Positions 57,692-64,000 of a DNA stretch of 64,000 nt are shown piece by piece (the stretch's first letter is position 1; each line of letters opens with the position of its first letter). The stretch spans positions 375,513,018 to 375,577,017 of the forward strand of contig NC_081407.1 in assembly GCF_030272615.1 (NCBI RefSeq). The letters run 5' to 3'. The translations under genes and the position numbers were made by a program. This stretch comes from Cryptomeria japonica (lineage: Eukaryota; Streptophyta; Pinopsida; Cupressales; Cupressaceae). Below the pieces are notes generated by a model, which was given only the letters and a program-made list of their open reading frames with translations, was not told the DNA's origin and did no database searches.

Positions 57692-60600
57692 ATCTCCCCC
57701 TTTGGCATTGATGGCAACACTTAATGTGAAAATCATCTGAGTGCCAAGGAATGCCAACAATCTCCCAAAGACTGATCTGAAATATATCTCCCCCTTTGAT
57801 TAATTGATTTTCACATGAACACCATCTCCCCCTTTGAAATCAATGACAAAGGATGGGTACTGCCAAACAAAAATACTGAACTGAATGGCTGACTACTCTC
57901 CCTGAGAAGCAACATCATCTCATCAACCCGGATCAGAAAATATGTTTGATAGGCTTACAGGATGATGCATCGTTGCATCTCTAAGTCTCTTCCGGAGGGG
58001 TGGTGATCCCTAGTTGATCTGAGAGATATTCAAAAGTATCTTTAGGAAATGATTTTGTATAATATCTACAATCTGTTCATTAGTAGGTACATAAACCAAT
58101 CTGACTTCCTTTGCTTCAACCTTTTCTTTCAAGAAATTATACCTTATAGAAATGTGTTTTGATTTGGAGTGAAATACCACATTCTTTGACATATCAATAA
58201 CATCAGTATTATCACAGTGAATGACAATAGGCTCATCATAACTTACCCTTATATCCTTTAAAATTTGTTTCATCCATAAAAATCTGAGTACAGTTAGTTG
58301 CAGCAACGACATATTCAGTTTCAACAATAGATAATGAAGTGCATGATTGTTTCTTTCTAACCCATGAAACAAATTTCTTCCCAAGAAAGAATACACCAAC
58401 TGTAGTGCACTCTCGGTGATCCACATATCCTACCCAATTAGAATCTGTATAGGCACATAGTCTGAAATCATCATCCTTTGGATACCATAACCCATAATCT
58501 ATTGTACCTGTCAAATATCTAAATATTATTTTAACAACAATATCATGAGTTCCTCTAGGATCTGATTGAAATATAGAAGCAATACAAACAACATTCACTA
58601 TATCAAGTGTAGTCTGAGTTAAGTATAGTAGTCCACCAATCATTGATTTGTATCTACTTGGATTTACTCTAGGAGATTCATCATGCTTTGACAATTTGCA
58701 ATTGGTTATCATAGGAGTACTGACAGGTGTAGAATTTTCAAGTTCTAATTTATTAAGCAATTCCTTCACATACTTAGTTTGACAAATAAAAATTCCTTTA
58801 TCAATCTGAGTAATCTATAAACCTAAGAAAAAATTCATCTATCCAATCATAGACATTTCAAATTCATTTTCATATCATCAACAAGTTTCATGCATAGATT
58901 TTCTTCCCCTCCAAAAATGATACCATCAACAAAAAATTCAATGATCAGTATGTCATCATGCTCAATATTATAATATAAGTTACTATGAGCATTACCTTTG
59001 TTAAAACTGAGCTTATAAATATATTTATCTAATCTAGCATACCATGCTCAAGGGGCTTGTTTCAATGCATATAAAGCTTTTTTCAATCTGGAAACCATGT
59101 CTTTATCTTCTGATAAAGAAGATCCATCATGCTACTCAATGTAGACTTCTTCTTCGAGATCTCCACTCAAAAATGGACATTTGACATCCATCTGATATAC
59201 CTTGTAGTTCTTGTGTGCAACATAGGCAAGAAATAGTCTTACTGCTTCAATTCTTGCAAACCGGAGCATAAGTCTCATCATAATCAACTCCTTCTTCCTG
59301 TGAGTAACCTTTGCAAATCAGTTTAGCTTTATTTCTCACAACTTGATCTTTCTCATTTAATTTATTCCTGAAAACCCAAAAATATGCTTTGATCTTAGTA
59401 GAATAACCCAAAAATATTCCTTCATCATTTCTAGGATCAAATTTCCCTAATGCATTTTCTCTTCTAATATAGCATTTACTTGTGAAAATTCTGAAATATC
59501 TGACAGTAGGAGTATGACTAAATCATAATTTATAAGGAGTTACCAGTATCACTATTTATGTGTATTTTGTTGAAAGTGTATGCTGCAATATTGATAACTT
59601 CTCTCCAGTAGATATCAGGTAACTTGGCTTCCATCATCATTGTCCTTGCAACATCCAAGATAGTTATGTTCTTCCTTTCCACTATTTCATTCTATTGTGG
59701 GGTTCTATGTGTAGAAAATTATCTTTTGATCTCATTCTTTTCACAAAAGTTGTTGAACTCACCAGATGTAAACTCATTGCCTTGATTTGATCTTAAACAT
59801 TTTATCTTCAATCATGTTTCTGTCTCAGCCATAGCTTTGAATTTTTTTGAATTTCTAAAGAGCTTATGATTTTTCTCTGAAAAATGTAACCCATATCATT
59901 CTAGAATAGTCATCAATAAGAAACATAAAGTATCTATCACCTTGAAAACTTTTAGTCCTTTCTGGTCCACACATATCAGTATGAATAAGATTAATAATTT
60001 CATTAGATCTATCATGTACGCTTCTAAAAGAATTTCTAACTTTCTTACCCATTTGACATTCTCTACATACCAGATTATGAGGTTTAAAAATATTGGGCAA
60101 ATATCTGAGAGCTTGTATAGAACTGATCTTCACTATGCAATCAAAATTTACATGACACATCCTCTTATGCCATAACCAAATCTCATCAATCTGAGCAATC
60201 AATCAGGCCTTATCAACGGAGTTCAAATAAAACATATTTCCTTTGGTCTGAGTTCCAGATGCAATCTCCAATCCAGATCTATTGATAATCTTGCGTTTTC
60301 CTTCTTTAAATTGCAAATGAAATTCTCTATCCACCATCTGACATACACTCAAAATATTATGCTTCAATCCATCAACATAATAAGTATTATTAGTATTAGT
60401 CTTACCATCCAAGGATATTGTTCATTTGCCTTTGATCCCGATTGCCTTGTTGTCTCCAAATCTGACTAGTCCACCATCAAATTCTTGCACAGTTAATAAT
60501 TTCTTCTTGTCACCGGTTATTTCTAAGCAACCACTGATTATAACCCATTCATCCTTCTCTTCAATTTTAGCAGCTAAAGCCTTCTCCTCAGTATGATTTG

Positions 60601-61756
60601 TATCAATGACAAGTTCCGGAGAATCATCCTTGATAGCAATAAAGACCTAATCTTTACCAAAGCTTCCATTACCGGATCCACTTATAGGTTCATCGTCATC
60701 ATCATCACCAACATAGTAACATGATTCATCCTTATTCCTTCTAAATTTAGGTCTTCTCTCATATTCTAGATTAGGCTTATAATTCGTCATAAATATTTCA
60801 TGATTCCTAGCAGCTCTTTCAGGACATCTAGAAGCAAAATGACCAATCTAATTGCATGAAAAACATTTAAAAGGTACTTTTCCTTCATACTTACTTCCAA
60901 TCGCTCTTTTAGGGATTCTTCTAGCAATTAGGGCTTCCAACTCTTCAAGTTATTTATCTTCTCTCTCAATGTCTTCCAAATCTTTGCTATATAAATCTTT
61001 CCAATCTATCTTTTGCTTATAGTAGGTAGATGCTTTAAATGTAGTTTCTATCTTAGTAGCACTCTGATCTCCAAGTTCCTCAAGCTCAAAAGCAATCAAT
61101 TTCCCAAGTAGTGTATCTTTGGTAAGAGGGGTACTTAACATTGTCCGGAGTTCATTAATTGTAGTAGCCTTCATCTTGTAAGCGGGAGGCAGAACTCTTA
61201 GAATCTTTGACACAACATCATCCTCATTAACTGATCCACTGTAGCATTTGATTCCCATGATAATATAATTCACTCTATCCATGAAAGAACTTATCTTCGT
61301 ATCTTTTTCCATCTTTAAAGTTTCATATCTCACTTAGAAACCGTCAAGTTTTTCAATCTTTACTACTTAGTCACCTTCATAAAGAGTTTCAAGCTTAAAC
61401 CAGATCTGCTTTGCATTCTCCAACTCTATGATATTCAATAGCTTCTAATCAAATAGCGCACTTAATAATGCTTCTTTTTCTCTGACATCATTTCAGATCT
61501 CTTCTGTTCATCAGTAGGTGCCAGTGTTCTAGAATTAAGATCATGAGGTATATACACTTTCTCCACTATCTCCCAAACTTCAGCTCTAAGGCATCTTAGG
61601 TGAATTTTCATTCGCTTCTTCCATATTTTGTAATTTGTACCATCAAATATGGGACTCTCCTTCCGACAGGGATTAAATGTAGAGCTTGATGTTTATGCCA
61701 TAGGATCTCCTCAAACAGTTAAGATTTTGCAGAGAGGTCGAGGCTTTTATACCAAT
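57692..61756 (-). pseudogene. Copia Gag-Pol region, broken
   Basis: Minus-strand domains in order. Gag helical region (61.33-60.95 kb, SSFMDRVNYIIMGIKCYSGS). CCHC zinc knuckle near 60.85 kb (FSCN...GHFASRC). GAG-pre-integrase zinc finger and integrase start (60.20-59.86 kb: WHKRMCHVNFD, CRECQMGKK and IHTDMCGPE). Reverse transcriptase region (59.5-58.8 kb). RNase H and the C-terminal part (58.77-58.01 kb: LCAYTDSNWVGYVDHRECTT and HCDNTDVI). This is the copia arrangement, with integrase before reverse transcriptase. Reading frames are interrupted in many places; a fossil. Confidence 0.85.
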
Positions 61757-62964
61757 TGTTAGATAGTTATGATACTGGGAGAAAACCAAGAGGGGGGGAT
61801 GAATTATTTTTCTCACAAGTATAGCAGTTAATGCAGATTATAAACTTTATACTAGAGCACAAAAAACCAACACAAATGAAAGATAAAGCATGAAAGCACA
61901 CTACACACAACATCATTATTTTGATGTGAAAAACCTGGTAATGGGAAAAACCATGGTGGGAAACCTTACCCATAATCAGATAATACTTCTACAGTAGTAT
62001 GTAAAATAATTACAATGGAGATTGCACTTACAATTAGACCAACCGCCTAAAGCGCACTTCTCATCACAAAAGGAAGCCTCACTAATTTACAAACACATTG
62101 GACTACAATCTGAAAAGATTGAACTATGGAAGTAGCATCTCCTAATGATTGATACAGTTCTCATTAAGCATAGATGTTTGCCCCGTAACACCAAATCCTT
62201 CACAACCTTTTTCTAAATGATATATCACTGTTCGCACATAAACCTTTCTTTGATAACGTAGACATAACCATCAACATTGAGATTACATGAATAAGTCACC
62301 TATAAATATAGATCATCAACCTTAATGATAAGTTCGGCTAAACCCTAAACCCATAAACCCATAATTACAAAAATTACATCACATGATATCATTGGACCAA
62401 TATTATAATTTATATTACATAGCATGGACCTAATTCAAATTCTCAAACAATTACATTCGTCAAAAATCACACAAAGACCAGTCTCCAACACATTTCACCA
62501 GCCGGTAGAAACCCTTAGTGCAAGATCACAAAATAATCAATCGGATCCAAATAAGACTACCAAATCAGCACACTAGCCAATACAAAGCCACCAAACAATT
62601 AGAACATGATCAATAACACCTTCAGCATGTTAGAAACCATTTCCATAAACTGGACCAAAATGTCTTAACCAGATCATCAAGTATCGCCAATTGATAAAGC
62701 TAACCGGTAGAAAGAAATATCAACCGGGAACATAAGTGATAGCTTCCGGAGCACCAAATCATGAATCAATGGAATATGAAAAGTATCTAGCCATCCTAAA
62801 TAACCATCCAAAACCAAATCCAACGATCTAATCATACCGGATTAGAATCATAGTCAAAACCAAGACAAACACCAAGTCTAACCGGGATAGCAGGACCATA
62901 TCCAATTGGGATACAATGTTGACATCAATGAAAACACTTAACCAAATCTATCATATTGCCAATA
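61757..62964 (-). repeat. Copia 5' LTR
   Basis: About 1.21 kb, partner of 56462-57691. Its inner end abuts the primer-binding site at ~61742-61754. Confidence 0.88.
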
Positions 62965-64000
62965 ATCTCCTGATTACACAAGATGTGACCTACATTAGAT
63001 ATAGTTTTTGGAAACAAAATTGATGATTGGACTAAGATATTTTCCTTTAAGGCTGCAAATAGTTTGAGGAATGTTTTGATGATAGATAATTCATCAAAAA
63101 TAATGAATTTCAATGTTATTCAATCATCATCAACCACCACCCACCGGTTGAGTTTGTCCAGTTTAAGTTCTTTATTCAAGCTTAATAAGATATTTTTCTT
63201 CTAAATGTCCATTCACTTGGTAAAATTGTAATGCCCAAATTTTACATACTTAATGGACATTACAAAACCTATTATTCCCACTCAATCTTATGTTTTTCGC
63301 ATTAACTTTTCTTAAATCATAACCAAATGCATTTGTAAAACTAAAAGTTTTAGTATCAATCAGCATGTAACCATTCCAACCAAAAATAAATGTTAAAACA
63401 ATAACATAATGTTTCTTTTACTTTACATCACAACATATCTCTTTCTTATCCAAATTTTTCTCTCATTCCATGATGATGTAACTACAACCTCCCTCATACA
63501 TGCACCTACTAGATGTGTACATGTCTAGAAGCTCAACACAAACTCAAAGGATATTTAGGTACGCGATCATCATGATAAATTAGAACCTTACTTTACCTAG
63601 ATCAATCATATAGTAATAACATACTAAATCTACATAGATGACCAAGGTATCCATAAGATTCAAGAAGGAGAGGCACATTTAATCAAAAAATCAAGAGGAA
63701 AATACCTAAGGACCAAACCTAGTGTCTCTGGGGCTCATCACAGTTGGCCTTACCTACGTGAAATCACAGAGACTTCGTAGTTCATAAAACAATTTATAAC
63801 CATCTCTTGTGAAGTTACAAAAGTGGGTATGCAACCCTTTCTAGGGCACAATTCCCCAGACAATTTTATCGCCAACTGCCACCCACTTAGGTGAAACATG
63901 GATGAAGACTATATTTAGGATATACTATGCAATTCAACTCTTACTATATTCCTTCTATTCTTAAAAAATAAATAAATATTTCGCATAAATTATAACATGT
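62965..64000. other. Terminal AT-rich stretch, no gene recognised
   Basis: Short frames only. The first ~15 bases beyond the copia 5' LTR (GGAGAT when read on the minus strand) resemble the element's own polypurine tract. Confidence 0.4.

Larger units (their letters stand above)
56462..62964 (-). mobile_element. Ty1/copia retrotransposon with both LTRs, minus strand
   Basis: A 6.5-kb fossil. 5' LTR 61757-62964, 3' LTR 56462-57691. The primer site directly inside the 5' LTR reads TGGTATAAAAGCC on the minus strand, and a polypurine tract AAAGGGGGAGAT lies just before the 3' LTR. Internal order (minus): Gag, zinc knuckle, integrase, reverse transcriptase, RNase H, which is the copia order. The LTRs differ at about 7-10 percent of sites by eye, so the insertion is millions of years old or more, depending on the substitution rate. 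No matching 5-bp target duplication is visible. Structurally whole, but the polyprotein is broken at many places. Confidence 0.9.

Overview
The window is repeat-rich nuclear DNA of a land plant, most likely a seed plant with a large genome (gymnosperm-like, by inference). Plant-specific families support this: a BURP-domain gene, a decayed PLS/DYW pentatricopeptide-repeat gene, plant-type LINE pieces (DUF4283-like ORF1, zf-RVT, RNase H), Ty1/copia elements with a plant tRNA-Met-type primer site, and a plant Helitron. Base composition is AT-rich, with long GA/CT and TA/CA microsatellites. I saw no intact, ordinary host gene. The BURP and PPR genes are pseudogenes, and nearly everything else recognisable is mobile.

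Layout. 0-5.5 kb: a small MULE-like MITE, GA microsatellites, a 170-bp AT-rich repeat, and a broken BURP gene on the minus strand with its TATA box. 5.5-12.5 kb: mostly unrecognised AT-rich DNA with the 3' part of an LTR element in inverted orientation. 12.5-14.6 kb: a BURP 3' fragment, then the PPR-DYW pseudogene. 15.0-21.9 kb: a DNA transposon I cannot assign to a family. It has a left terminal repeat, subterminal motifs, a ten-exon plus-strand gene, a 359-bp tandem array, and a convergent minus-strand transposase-like gene. 21.9-32.4 kb: microsatellites, then a decayed Helitron with Rep and Pif1-type helicase domains and a hairpin-CTAG 3' end. 32.8-43.6 kb: fossil LTR elements, one split by a 4.4-kb terminal-inverted-repeat transposon whose ends match the 15-kb element. 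45.1-53.6 kb: a nest of LINE fragments in both orientations, short-LTR pieces, and two copies of an unrecognised dispersed protein family. 53.8-54.2 kb: a BURP 5' fragment. 54.2-63 kb: two copia fossils, the second with both LTRs.

The most notable item is the family represented at 15,037 and 38,476-42,856. Both share a terminal sequence carrying TGCAC(C/A)AAGATGGTG next to a TAT flank, and both carry arrays of short GTAC/GTATGC-centred near-palindromes just inside the ends. The 15-kb copy carries the genes; the 38-kb copy looks like a non-autonomous derivative. BURP pieces at three separate places show that gene segments have been copied around with the repeats.
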